In this document: positions 18,051-26,982 of the stretch, in pieces
How the letters are laid out: every line of letters begins with the position of its first letter
Numbering within the stretch: position 1 is the stretch's first letter
NCBI RefSeq assembly: GCF_014803385.1
Contig: NZ_JACYFC010000002.1
Coordinates: 793,727-857,726 of the forward strand
Source of the DNA: Marinomonas colpomeniae
GTDB lineage: Bacteria > Pseudomonadota > Gammaproteobacteria > Pseudomonadales > Marinomonadaceae
DNA: 64,000 nucleotides
Reading direction: 5' to 3'
Notes under the pieces: generated by a model
Databases searched by the model: none
Seen by the model: the letters and a program-made list of their open reading frames with translations, nothing else
Told to the model about the DNA's origin: nothing
Translations under genes and position numbers: made by a program

Positions 18051-18806
18051 TTGACTAATAAACCTTCGTCTTTGCTAGAAAATTTATTTTCTGATTTGCC
18101 AGATACGCCACTGCCTATCTATGCCAAATTAAAGCAAGCCATTTCGCTAAAGATATCCTCTGGTGAGTGGGAAGCAAATCAACGTGTTCCGTCAGAAGCG
18201 GAAGTGGTTAAAGCGCTTGGTATGAGTCGTATGACAGTCAATAGGGCGCTGCGTGAATTAACCGCTGAAGGTTTGTTGGTTAGGCACCAAGGGTTAGGGA
18301 CTTTTGTCGCGGAAAAAAAGGCGCACTCAGCCTTGTTTGAAGTACACAATATTGCTGAAGAAATCGCTATTCGTGGCAATAAACATCGTTCTGAATTATT
18401 GGTATTGGAAACATCACACGCGACTGTAGAAGAGGCAATGGCGTTGGGAGCTCGTACCAATCACAAAATTTTCCGCTCAATAATTTTGCATTTCGAAAAT
18501 GATCTGCCTATTCAAATTGAAGAAAGAATTGTGAATGAAAGCCTTGCTCCAGAATACGATAAACAAGATTTCTCGACCAATACTCCCTATGTTTATCTTA
18601 TGAAAGTAGCACCAATGACAGAAGGCGAGCATCTAGTCGAAGCGATTTTACCGAATAAATTAGAGTGTGAACGTTTGCAAATATCGGCCAATGAACCCTG
18701 CTTACAGATTAAGCGACGTACATGGGCGGGTGATGATATTGTCACTGTCGCAAGACTTTTGCACCCAGGCTCTCGCTTCCAGTTATTTGGTCATTTTGGA
18801 CGATAG
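18051..18806 (+). CDS. hutC: Histidine utilisation repressor HutC
   Basis: This is a 251-residue GntR-family repressor. The N-terminal winged helix-turn-helix spans about residues 20-90 (VPSEAEVVKALGMSRMTVNRALRELTAEGLLVRHQGLGTF). The C-terminal UTRA domain binds urocanate in characterised HutC proteins. The start is TTG: no ATG or GTG lies upstream in frame, the next Met is inside the DNA-binding helix, and GGAATTC sits at suitable distance. It stands between the transporter/aminotransferase block and the hut enzyme genes, all of which carry TGTATATACA elements. I see no such element before hutC itself. Confidence 0.93.
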   Translation: MTNKPSSLLENLFSDLPDTPLPIYAKLKQAISLKISSGEWEANQRVPSEAEVVKALGMSRMTVNRALRELTAEGLLVRHQGLGTFVAEKKAHSALFEVHNIAEEIAIRGNKHRSELLVLETSHATVEEAMALGARTNHKIFRSIILHFENDLPIQIEERIVNESLAPEYDKQDFSTNTPYVYLMKVAPMTEGEHLVEAILPNKLECERLQISANEPCLQIKRRTWAGDDIVTVARLLHPGSRFQLFGHFGR

Positions 18807-18862
18807 ATGTTCTTTTAGAGCTAAAGCTCTTTTAGATAGACTGTATTTTTTAGAAATAGTGA

Positions 18863-19495
18863 TTACTTAGATAGCGAAAGCACCTGAATAAAAACGCCAC
18901 TGCCTGACAGTAATGTCATGATGCTATTTGCTTTAAATTGAATAAAATCTTGAGCGTTTAAAGTAACTGAATCTGTCTCTGTGGCGTTTTCTTCGATAGA
19001 GAAAATACAATCCTGATTCGCATAAAACCCTTCGAATAAAATCTCTTCATGAGTAGTTGCTTCAATTGTATGAGGTGCGAAACAGGATATCACGTCTGCT
19101 TTTGTGTCCGCCTCTCGTACTATGATATTCAGATCTTCAATTGAACCCTTTTTCAGCGTGGCATGAGTCTCTACACCACCAGGAAATTGAGCGATATCGA
19201 GAATGTTTGTTAATATATTTTTAATGATTGAATCCTGCTGAATATCTTTCGAGGGGGCGTGTCTTAACGTCATACCATTGCCAGATAATAAGACTAGGGT
19301 TCGATACATGGTATTGAAGTCAGAGAACACACCGTCTGCAACAACAGCCGCTTGGCTAATACGAAAACGTACGCCATCAGCATCTTCCGCTAGATGAATT
19401 TCAAGTGTTTCACCAAGGCCGTTTTTCCATGGCATACGCTTGTAATCGCTTTGTTTAATAATCGATATGCTTGAATTTTTGTTTGCTTTAAGCAT
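18863..19495 (-). CDS. hutD: HutD family protein
   Basis: This 210-residue cupin-like protein is of the HutD family, conserved in hut operons. In Pseudomonas it is thought to limit the rate or toxicity of histidine breakdown rather than catalyse a step. The opening YKRMPWKNGLGETLEIHLAED and FRISQAAVVADGVFSDF are the family signature. It overlaps hutF by 8 bp and is the second gene of the hutFD operon. Confidence 0.9.
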   Translation of the reverse strand: MLKANKNSSISIIKQSDYKRMPWKNGLGETLEIHLAEDADGVRFRISQAAVVADGVFSDFNTMYRTLVLLSGNGMTLRHAPSKDIQQDSIIKNILTNILDIAQFPGGVETHATLKKGSIEDLNIIVREADTKADVISCFAPHTIEATTHEEILFEGFYANQDCIFSIEENATETDSVTLNAQDFIQFKANSIMTLLSGSGVFIQVLSLSK

Positions 19496-20915
19496 CGTAC
19501 ATCACCTTTTTAATCACTTGGATAAAGGCAAGGCGACTGCTTTCTTCTTGTGCATGATGGAAATCTTTAATGCGCTGCAGACCTGCCACAAAGACGTCTC
19601 TTACGAGGTTTTCATTTGAGGCAAACAGCCAACGATTTAGAATGCTGTTGTTTTCACCTGAGCTGATGCTGGCGGCAAGAAACGGATTGTTAGCGTCAAG
19701 TACAATAAAGTCCGCACGATTGCCTTCTGTTAATCCTAATGAAACATCACAAGCTTGATTCCCACCCAACAAGGCTTGTTTGAATAAATGGTCACCTACA
19801 CGATATTGTTCTGGATGATTGTTTGTTGAATTATACAAACGATTACGTTTTTGATCTCGTAGGCGTTGGCCATACTCTAATGTCCGTAGCTCTTCGACAA
19901 TCGACAAACTCACATGGCTGTCTGAGCCAATCCCCCAGCGACCGTTGGCTTGTTCAAACTCAACCGCTGGGAAAATACCGTCGCCTAGGTTGGCTTCTGT
20001 TGTTGGACACAATCCAGCCACAGCATTGCTGGTGGTGATGGCTTGCAGCTCTTTTTGATCAAGGTGAGTAGCATGAACCAAACACCATCTTTCGCTTAAA
20101 CCAATCTCATCTTGTAGCCACTGAACAGGGCGTCTTCCGCTCCAATCTAAACAGTCTTGGACTTCTTTTTGTTGTTCAGAAATATGAATGTGAATTGGCA
20201 TAGAAGTACTTAAATTGGCCAATACAGTTTCTATTTGCGGTTTAGTTACCGCGCGAAGTGAGTGAAAACAAATACCGAGTTTATGGGTTGCGTGGTTTGC
20301 TAGTTTGGTCTCGCAGGCCTGATGCAATTTTAGGTAATCTTCAGTGGAATGAATAAAGCGCGCCTGTCCAGCATTAGGTGTTTGTCCGCCAAATCCAGAG
20401 TGTGAATACAGAACAGGCAATAAAGTGAGCCCCATACCTGATTTATCTGCGGCTGAGATCATTTGGTTCGACATTTCACCTTGTTCGCCATAATGCTTGC
20501 CACCAATGTCATGGTGTAAGTAATGAAACTCGCCGACTTGTGTATAACCCGCTTTGAGCATATCGATGTAAAGCTGAGTCGCAATGATTCGAGTATCGTC
20601 TGGTGTCAGCTTTTGCACTATTTTGTACATCAAATCCCGCCAGCTCCAAAAACTGTCATTTGGATTTAAGCTTACTTCCGCTGCACCGGCCATGATTCGT
20701 TGAAAAGCATGCGAGTGAACATTGGCTAAACTGGGTAACACTGGGCCAGATAAAACAGTGGCATCTTGGCTAGGTTGTTGGCCTTGTTGAATGGATTCAA
20801 AGCAACCCTTGTTGACTGTAAAAAGCACGTTATTCGCCCAGCCGGAAGAAAGTAGAGCTTGCTTGGCAAAGTAGACTTGTTTGGCAGAATGAGTGCTGGT
20901 TATTGTTTGGGTCAT
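19488..20915 (-). CDS. hutF: Formimidoylglutamate deiminase HutF
   Basis: This is a 475-residue amidohydrolase that converts N-formimidoylglutamate to N-formylglutamate and ammonia, the fourth step of the five-step histidine route. Metal ligands are expected in NVHSHAFQRIMAG near residue 65, in the HIHISEQ block, and in GIGSDSHVSLS. The ATG at 20915 has AGGA ten bases upstream; a TTG three codons earlier is poorly placed. It begins the hutFD operon, divergent from hutU, with a HutC operator in between. Confidence 0.93.
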   Translation of the reverse strand: MTQTITSTHSAKQVYFAKQALLSSGWANNVLFTVNKGCFESIQQGQQPSQDATVLSGPVLPSLANVHSHAFQRIMAGAAEVSLNPNDSFWSWRDLMYKIVQKLTPDDTRIIATQLYIDMLKAGYTQVGEFHYLHHDIGGKHYGEQGEMSNQMISAADKSGMGLTLLPVLYSHSGFGGQTPNAGQARFIHSTEDYLKLHQACETKLANHATHKLGICFHSLRAVTKPQIETVLANLSTSMPIHIHISEQQKEVQDCLDWSGRRPVQWLQDEIGLSERWCLVHATHLDQKELQAITTSNAVAGLCPTTEANLGDGIFPAVEFEQANGRWGIGSDSHVSLSIVEELRTLEYGQRLRDQKRNRLYNSTNNHPEQYRVGDHLFKQALLGGNQACDVSLGLTEGNRADFIVLDANNPFLAASISSGENNSILNRWLFASNENLVRDVFVAGLQRIKDFHHAQEESSRLAFIQVIKKVMYDA

Positions 20916-20993
20916 CGCGGTCAAATCCTAAACGGTTTATTTCTGATGTGTTATCGGTAAAAAGTTGTTGGTTCAGTGTAATGCAAAAATAAA

Positions 20994-21003
20994 TGTATAT
21001 ACA
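20994..21003 (-). promoter_or_regulatory. HutC operator, hutFD side
   Basis: This perfect TGTATATACA lies 78 bp before the hutF start codon in a strongly AT-rich stretch. It is identical to the other three elements of the region. Confidence 0.8.
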
Positions 21004-21148
21004 AATATAATTTAAAGACGTTCTGTGTTTCATATTGCTGGATTTTATTGAATGGGTAGGCATAGATTTTAAGAGCCGTTAATTTGACTTTTTCTCCCAT
21101 TATTTCTTCATATATAGAAAAGAAATGTATTAAAAAATGGGAAAAAAC

Positions 21149-21177
21149 TTGCCTTAACAAGTTTTAGATTTTATCTT
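21149..21177 (+). promoter_or_regulatory. Sigma-70 promoter of hutU
   Basis: A -35 of TTGCCT (21149-21154) and a -10 of TATCTT (21172-21177) have 17-bp spacing and predict initiation near 21184. The HutC operator lies immediately after, in the same geometry as at the aminotransferase gene. Confidence 0.4.
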
Positions 21178-21186
21178 GTGTTTAAT

Positions 21187-21196
21187 TGTATATACA
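21187..21196 (+). promoter_or_regulatory. HutC operator, hutUHIG side
   Basis: This perfect TGTATATACA sits 33 bp before the hutU start. It is followed by TCTTAAT, matching the flank of the aminotransferase operator. Confidence 0.85.
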
Positions 21197-21229
21197 TCTT
21201 AATTGAATTTATATTTTCAGGAGATTGAA

Positions 21230-22942
21230 ATGGCGAAGCAAACACTGACTCAACAAGAAGTAAACCAAAAGCGTTTTCGTGCTGGTGAAGTAAGGGCCGC
21301 AACAGGCACTAAGCTGACAGCGAAATCTTGGTTTACAGAAGCGCCAATGCGTATGTTGATGAATAACCTTGATCCTGATGTAGCAGAAAACCCAGAAGAA
21401 TTGGTTGTTTATGGTGGCATCGGTCGCGCTGCTCGTGACTGGGAAAGCTACGACAAAATCGTTGAATCTCTAAAAGAACTAGAAGATGACGAAACACTAT
21501 TGGTTCAATCTGGTAAACCCGTTGGTGTTTTTAAAACCCACAGCAATGCACCACGCGTATTGATTGCTAACTCGAACCTAGTGCCACATTGGGCGAACTG
21601 GGAACACTTTAATGAGTTAGACGCAAAAGGCTTGGCAATGTATGGCCAAATGACTGCAGGCTCTTGGATCTACATCGGTAGCCAAGGCATAGTGCAAGGC
21701 ACTTACGAGACGTTCGTCGAAGCAGGTCGCCAACATTACGATGGAAACCTTACAGGCCGTTGGGTACTGACAGCAGGCTTAGGCGGAATGGGTGGCGCGC
21801 AACCATTGGCCGCAACCATGGCGGGTGCTTGTTCATTGAACATCGAATGTCAGCAAAGCCGCATAGATTTCCGTTTGCGTACTCGTTATGTGGATGAACA
21901 AGCAACGGATTTGGATGACGCTCTAGCGCGAATCAAAAAATACACAGAGGAAGGCAAAGCCGTATCCATTGCTTTATGCGGTAACGCAGCAGACATTTTG
22001 CCAGAAATGGTAAAGCGCGGTGTACGTCCAGATATGGTGACTGACCAAACATCAGCACATGATCCATTGAATGGTTACTTACCAACGGGAATGAGCTGGG
22101 AAGAGTATCGTGAAAAAGCAAAAACTCAACCTGCTGAAATCGTGATCGCAGCAAAGAAAACCATGGCGACTCATGTTCAAGCTATGTTGAATTTTCAAAA
22201 AATGGGTGTTCCAACCTTCGATTATGGTAACAACATTCGTCAAATGGCGATGGAAGAAGGCGTAGCAAACGCGTTTGATTTCCCGGGCTTTGTCCCTGCT
22301 TACATTCGTCCATTATTCTGCCGTGGTATTGGTCCATTCCGTTGGGCTGCATTATCTGGTGACCCAGAAGACATTTACAAAACCGATGCAAAAGTAAAAG
22401 AAGTGATCGCAGACGACGCGCATTTGCATCATTGGTTAGACATGGCACGCGAACGTATTCAATTTCAAGGTTTGCCAGCGCGTATTTGCTGGGTAGGTCT
22501 TGGGCAGCGCGCCAAGCTTGGTCTAGCGTTTAACGAAATGGTTCGCAGCGGTGAGTTGTCGGCTCCGATTGTTATCGGTCGAGATCATTTGGATTCTGGC
22601 TCTGTTGCCAGCCCAAACCGTGAAACGGAAGCCATGCAAGATGGCTCGGATGCGGTATCAGATTGGCCATTATTGAACGCATTATTAAACACAGCGTCTG
22701 GCGCAACCTGGGTGTCTTTACACCACGGCGGCGGTGTTGGTATGGGATTCTCTCAGCATTCAGGCATGGTGATTGTGTGTGATGGTAGTGATGATGCCGC
22801 AGAGCGTATTGCACGCGTACTTCATAATGACCCAGCGACAGGCGTTATGCGTCATGCGGACGCGGGTTATGAAACTGCCATCGAATGTGCGAAAGAGCAG
22901 GGCTTAAACTTACCAATGATCACTGGTGATCAAGCGAAATAA
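21230..22942 (+). CDS. hutU: Urocanate hydratase HutU
   Basis: This 570-residue enzyme hydrates urocanate to imidazolonepropionate using tightly bound NAD+. AGGAG before 21230 sets the start; nine extra upstream codons are not supported. Landmarks are the AEEL-type opening [25 protein letters not shown], the NAD-binding [15 protein letters not shown] near residue 190, [13 protein letters not shown] near 275 and the conserved [10 protein letters not shown] near 365. It is the first gene of hutUHIG and lies right behind a HutC operator. Confidence 0.96.
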   Translation: MAKQTLTQQEVNQKRFRAGEVRAATGTKLTAKSWFTEAPMRMLMNNLDPDVAENPEELVVYGGIGRAARDWESYDKIVESLKELEDDETLLVQSGKPVGVFKTHSNAPRVLIANSNLVPHWANWEHFNELDAKGLAMYGQMTAGSWIYIGSQGIVQGTYETFVEAGRQHYDGNLTGRWVLTAGLGGMGGAQPLAATMAGACSLNIECQQSRIDFRLRTRYVDEQATDLDDALARIKKYTEEGKAVSIALCGNAADILPEMVKRGVRPDMVTDQTSAHDPLNGYLPTGMSWEEYREKAKTQPAEIVIAAKKTMATHVQAMLNFQKMGVPTFDYGNNIRQMAMEEGVANAFDFPGFVPAYIRPLFCRGIGPFRWAALSGDPEDIYKTDAKVKEVIADDAHLHHWLDMARERIQFQGLPARICWVGLGQRAKLGLAFNEMVRSGELSAPIVIGRDHLDSGSVASPNRETEAMQDGSDAVSDWPLLNALLNTASGATWVSLHHGGGVGMGFSQHSGMVIVCDGSDDAAERIARVLHNDPATGVMRHADAGYETAIECAKEQGLNLPMITGDQAK

Positions 22943-22961
22943 GCTATTGCGACTCTTTTTT

Positions 22962-23047
22962 ACTTTGTTGCACGGTGCTCGAAATCCTCATGTATAACTA
23001 TACACTCCGGTTTCTGTGCTCCGTGCGCCTCGTAAAAAAAACTCTCA
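22962..23047. repeat. Intergenic repeat, copy A (hutU-hutH)
   Basis: This stretch is shared with the hutH-hutI gap. The core at 22978-23009 differs from copy B at only 2 of 32 positions. It contains the inverted repeat TGTATA-AC-TATACA followed by CTCCG. ACTTTGTT precedes it, and GCCTCGT and a CGTAAAAAAA end follow it, in both copies. Confidence 0.75.
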
Positions 23048-23131
23048 TAACGCTTATTACACAGATCATGTCTTAAACGAATATATACTTAAAAAATGAT
23101 TGCAGAGCATCGCATAGATACTGGAGAGAAC

Positions 23132-24664
23132 ATGTTTGAACTAATGATAAAACCGGGTCAATTGACTCTAAATGAATTACGTCAAATCAGCCGCCGTTCT
23201 GTGAAATTGAGCCTAGATCCAAGTGCGACACCAGGCATTCATGCTAGCACCCAAGTCGTGAATGATGTCATTGCTGAAAATCGTACAGTTTACGGCATCA
23301 ATACAGGTTTTGGTTTGTTAGCCAACACACGTATTGCACCAGAAGATTTAGATGAGTTGCAGCGCAGCATTGTTTTGTCGCATTCCGCTGGTATTGGCGC
23401 ATTAATGGAAGACAAAACCGTTAAATTGATTATGGCGCTTAAAGTGAACAGTTTAGCGCGTGGTTTCTCAGGTATACGCCTAACTGTTTTGGAAGCCTTG
23501 CTTACTTTGATCAACAAAGAAGTTTACCCCTGTATTCCGAAAAAAGGCTCAGTAGGTGCGTCGGGTGATTTAGCACCTTTGGCTCACATGAGTACGATTT
23601 TATTGGGTGAAGGTAAAGCGCGTTACCGTGGTGAAATTATCTCTGGTCAAGCGGCATTGTCTATTGCAGGTCTTGACCCTATTACCTTGGCACCAAAAGA
23701 AGGTTTAGCGTTATTGAACGGTACTCAAGCCTCTACCGCATTTGCGTTAGAAGGTTTGTTTGAAGCGGAAGATTTATTCGCGTCTGCTGTTGTGTGTGGC
23801 TCGCTTTCTGTTGAAGCTGCGCTTGGTAGTCGTAGTCCGTTTGATGATCGTATTCACCAAGTTCGTGGGCATCAAACGCAAATCGACGCGGCTGCGGCGT
23901 ATCGTCATTTATTAGGTGAGACCAGCGAACTAGGCGAATCACATCAGGGTTGTGAAAAAGTACAAGACCCTTATTCGTTACGTTGCCAGCCACAAGTAAT
24001 GGGTGCATGTTTGGAGCAAATTCGCAGCACATCAAAAGTGTTGTGTATTGAAGCGAATTCGGTGTCTGATAACCCATTGGTATTCGCAGAAAGTGGCGAC
24101 ATCATTTCTGGTGGTAACTTCCACGCAGAGCCTGTGGCAATGGCTGCAGATAACCTTGCTTTAGCGATTGCTGAAATCGGCAGTTTGTCAGAACGTCGTA
24201 TGGCATTGTTGATCGATACGAATCTAAGTAAATTGCCTCCTTTCCTCGTTGATAATGGCGGCGTAAATTCTGGCTTTATGATTGCGCAAGTAACGGCGGC
24301 GGCATTGGCAAGTGAAAACAAATCCTATGCACATCCAGCGTCAGTAGACAGCTTACCAACGTCAGCTAACCAAGAAGATCACGTGTCTATGGCAACCTTT
24401 GCGGCACGCCGCTTGAAAGACATGGCAGAAAATACCCGTGGTATTTTGGCGGTTGAAATTCTATCTGCGGTACAGGGACTGGATTTCCGTGCGCCACTTA
24501 AATCGACGCTACGTCTTGAAGAAGCCCGCGCCACGTTACGCGCTCGTGTTCCTTTCTACGACAAAGACCGTTATTTTGCGACTGATATTGAGCAAGCCAA
24601 TGAGCTTCTATTAGAAGCGGCTCACAACGACACTATGCCAGAAGGTTTGCTCCCAAGCTTATAA
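23132..24664 (+). CDS. hutH: Histidine ammonia-lyase HutH
   Basis: This 510-residue lyase deaminates histidine to urocanate. The MIO electrophile forms from Ala143-Ser144-Gly145 in [15 protein letters not shown]. The catalytic Tyr54 is in [19 protein letters not shown] before 23132 supports this start, which gives the usual HutH length. A longer ORF adds 12 unsupported residues. It is the second gene of hutUHIG, reached through the repeat-bearing gap. Confidence 0.97.
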   Translation: MFELMIKPGQLTLNELRQISRRSVKLSLDPSATPGIHASTQVVNDVIAENRTVYGINTGFGLLANTRIAPEDLDELQRSIVLSHSAGIGALMEDKTVKLIMALKVNSLARGFSGIRLTVLEALLTLINKEVYPCIPKKGSVGASGDLAPLAHMSTILLGEGKARYRGEIISGQAALSIAGLDPITLAPKEGLALLNGTQASTAFALEGLFEAEDLFASAVVCGSLSVEAALGSRSPFDDRIHQVRGHQTQIDAAAAYRHLLGETSELGESHQGCEKVQDPYSLRCQPQVMGACLEQIRSTSKVLCIEANSVSDNPLVFAESGDIISGGNFHAEPVAMAADNLALAIAEIGSLSERRMALLIDTNLSKLPPFLVDNGGVNSGFMIAQVTAAALASENKSYAHPASVDSLPTSANQEDHVSMATFAARRLKDMAENTRGILAVEILSAVQGLDFRAPLKSTLRLEEARATLRARVPFYDKDRYFATDIEQANELLLEAAHNDTMPEGLLPSL

Positions 24665-24690
24665 TCAGAACGATTACTGCGCTTGCTAAT

Positions 24691-24797
24691 ACTTTGTTAA
24701 AAATAGACTCGAAATGCTCATGTATAACGATACACTCCGCTATCTCGTCTACTTTTGCCTCGTCTTAGCGTCGCGCAACACATCGTAAAAAAATCTA
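24691..24797. repeat. Intergenic repeat, copy B (hutH-hutI)
   Basis: The core at 24708-24739 matches copy A at 30 of 32 bases, with TGTATAACGATACA in place of the perfect palindrome. The outer parts are more diverged, and copy B carries about 20 extra bases before the closing CGTAAAAAAA. Confidence 0.75.
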
Positions 24798-24828
24798 TTA
24801 GTGAAAGGTATTAGAAAAGGTTTCTACA

Positions 24829-26058
24829 ATGACAAATGATACGCCACTTGTTTTAGACAGTGTATGGCTTGGCGCAAATGTCGCGACCATGAAAGATGGC
24901 CGCTACAGTGCGATTGAAAATGCGGCGATAGGCGTGGCTGGTGGTCGTATTGTTTGGCTAGGAAAAGCAGAAAACCTTCCCGCTTATCAAGCGCAAGAAG
25001 AACACAATCTCGATGGTGGATGGATTACGCCAGGATTAATTGATTGCCATACACATTTAGTCTTTGGTGGAAATCGAGCGGGTGAATTCGAGCAACGTTT
25101 GAACGGAGTAAGTTATCAAGATATCGCCAAGCAGGGTGGTGGTATTGCGTCTTCTGTAAAAGCAACACGAGAAGACAGTGAAGAAGAATTGGTTCGTAGC
25201 GCGACACGTCGTTTAAAAAGTTTGATGGCCGATGGTGTGACCACGGTAGAAATTAAATCTGGTTATGGTTTGTCTCTTGAGAGCGAACTAAAAATGCTGC
25301 GCGTGGCGACCACTTTAGGTAATGAAAACCCTGTCACGATTAAACGAACCTGTTTAGCAGCGCACGCTATGCCACCGGAATATGATGACAAAGACACCTA
25401 CATTGATTTCTTGTGTGACACCGTATTACCTGAAGTTGCAAGGCTTGGTATGGCCGACGCCGTAGACGCCTTTTGTGAAGGAATCGCTTTTAGTACAGAG
25501 CAAGTAGCGCGTTATTTCAAAACAGCAGCAAGTCTTGGTTTACCAGTGAAAATTCACGCAGAGCAGCTTTCGTCTTTGGGCGGCACGCGCATGGCGTCGT
25601 CATTCAAAGCCTTGTCAGCGGATCATATTGAATTCATTGAAGAAGAAGATGTGATCGCCATGGCAGAATCTGGCACGGTTGCTGTGTTGTTACCGGGTGC
25701 GTTTTTCACCTTGAAAGAAACGCAACGACCACCAATCGATTTATTACGTCAACATGGTGTTCCTATGGCCATTGCCACGGATGCAAATCCTGGCACATCG
25801 CCAGCCTTGTCTTTGCGGTTGATGATGAACATGGGTTGTACTTTATTCGGATTAACGCCAGAAGAGACATTAGCGGGTGCGACGATACATGCCGCAAAAG
25901 CATTGGGAATGAGCGATACTCACGGTACCTTAGAAATCGGTAAAGTCGCGGATTTTGTTTGTTGGGACGTTGAAAGCCCGGGCGAACTTAGTTATTGGTT
26001 AGGTGGCAACCTAGTTAAGAATCGTGTCCATTTAGGAAAAGAGCTGCAAGGAGAGTGA
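24829..26058 (+). CDS. hutI: Imidazolonepropionase HutI
   Basis: This 409-residue amidohydrolase opens imidazolonepropionate to N-formimidoylglutamate. Metal-binding motifs are [15 protein letters not shown] near residue 65, the KIHAEQLS His, the ALSADHIEF His and [10 protein letters not shown], the conserved metal Asp. The last bases carry the ribosome site of hutG, and the two genes are 1 bp apart, so translation is probably coupled. Confidence 0.96.
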   Translation: MTNDTPLVLDSVWLGANVATMKDGRYSAIENAAIGVAGGRIVWLGKAENLPAYQAQEEHNLDGGWITPGLIDCHTHLVFGGNRAGEFEQRLNGVSYQDIAKQGGGIASSVKATREDSEEELVRSATRRLKSLMADGVTTVEIKSGYGLSLESELKMLRVATTLGNENPVTIKRTCLAAHAMPPEYDDKDTYIDFLCDTVLPEVARLGMADAVDAFCEGIAFSTEQVARYFKTAASLGLPVKIHAEQLSSLGGTRMASSFKALSADHIEFIEEEDVIAMAESGTVAVLLPGAFFTLKETQRPPIDLLRQHGVPMAIATDANPGTSPALSLRLMMNMGCTLFGLTPEETLAGATIHAAKALGMSDTHGTLEIGKVADFVCWDVESPGELSYWLGGNLVKNRVHLGKELQGE

Positions 26059-26059
26059 T

Positions 26060-26869
26060 ATGAATCATCCATTAACCGTACCGGCGTTTGAGTTCACACA
26101 AGGCGATTCTCCCTTGCTTATCAGTATGCCGCATTCGGGTTTGAACTTAACGGCAGAAGTGGACGCTGGCTTATCCAAACAAGCTAAAATATTGCCAGAC
26201 ACGGATTGGTATATTCCTGAACTGTATGATTTTTTTACGTCATTAGGTGTCAGTTGTATAAAGGCGAATTACTCTCGTTATGTGATTGACCTTAATCGAC
26301 CTTATGACGACAAACCGCTTTATGAAAGTAAAACCACAGGATTGTTTCCTGATATTTTATTCGCAGACAGCCCTGTGTTCAATCAAGGGCAAGAACCTGG
26401 TGATGCACATAAATTGTTTTGTAAAGATCAAATCTGGAAGCCTTATCACGCGACGATAGAGCAAGAGCTGGCTCGACTAAAAGTCAAATTTGGTTACGCT
26501 ATTTTGTTTGATGCACACAGCATCGCCGCACAAGTGCCTATGCTATTTGAAGGGACTTTACCAGACTTCAACTGGGGAACCAACGAAGGCAAATCTTGCC
26601 ATGAATCCTTAGCAAATATCGCTACACAGATCATCCAACCCCACTATACACAAGTGGTAAATGGACGTTTTAAAGGCGGCTATATCACTCGTCAATTCGG
26701 TCAGCCAGAAAACAACATCCACGCGATTCAGTTAGAGCTGTCTCAAGCTACCTATCTAAACGAAGCTGTTTTGAAAGAAGGGCGTTATGAACTGGATGAG
26801 CAAAAACTCCCCGTTATTAAACAGCAACTCAAAGACATTATAGAGGCTGTGAGTTTGGTTAGGTTTTAG
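26060..26869 (+). CDS. hutG: N-formylglutamate deformylase HutG
   Basis: This is a 269-residue N-formylglutamate amidohydrolase that releases glutamate and formate. It belongs to the FGase family, not the arginase-like formiminoglutamase. Motifs are LLISMPHSGLN, DTDWYIPELYDF, VIDLNRPYDD and the LFDAHSI His. With HutF present, this completes the five-step route. Only 1 bp lies between it and hutI. It is the last gene of the operon, with a clear terminator behind it. Confidence 0.94.
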   Translation: MNHPLTVPAFEFTQGDSPLLISMPHSGLNLTAEVDAGLSKQAKILPDTDWYIPELYDFFTSLGVSCIKANYSRYVIDLNRPYDDKPLYESKTTGLFPDILFADSPVFNQGQEPGDAHKLFCKDQIWKPYHATIEQELARLKVKFGYAILFDAHSIAAQVPMLFEGTLPDFNWGTNEGKSCHESLANIATQIIQPHYTQVVNGRFKGGYITRQFGQPENNIHAIQLELSQATYLNEAVLKEGRYELDEQKLPVIKQQLKDIIEAVSLVRF

Positions 26870-26894
26870 TTGTCATTGTTTGTTAGAGCTTTAA

Positions 26895-26935
26895 AGGAAT
26901 CCCCATAACGTGAGAGCGCTATGGGGATTCTTTTA
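26895..26935 (+). terminator. Terminator of the hutUHIG operon
   Basis: GAATCCCCATA (26897-26907) pairs with TATGGGGATTC (26920-26930) as an 11-bp perfect stem, followed by TTTT. It lies 27 bp after hutG. Confidence 0.9.
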
Positions 26936-26982
26936 AATAATTAACATGTAAAGCTAAAATGTAAGCTATGTCTGAATCCTGC

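Larger units (their letters stand above)
20916..21229. other. Divergent hutF/hutU control region
   Basis: This 314-bp non-coding region carries two HutC palindromes (20994-21003 and 21187-21196) and a probable hutU promoter. No other gene is supported. Confidence 0.7.

Noticed and set aside
22991-23004. TGTATAACTATACA in the hutU-hutH gap as a HutC operator
   Set aside because: It has an inserted two-base centre, occurs within a repeat also found in the next gap, and lies inside the operon; better treated as part of the repeat.
23079-23092. ATATATAC before hutH as a fifth HutC operator
   Set aside because: Only a partial match; the left half of TGTATATACA is lost.
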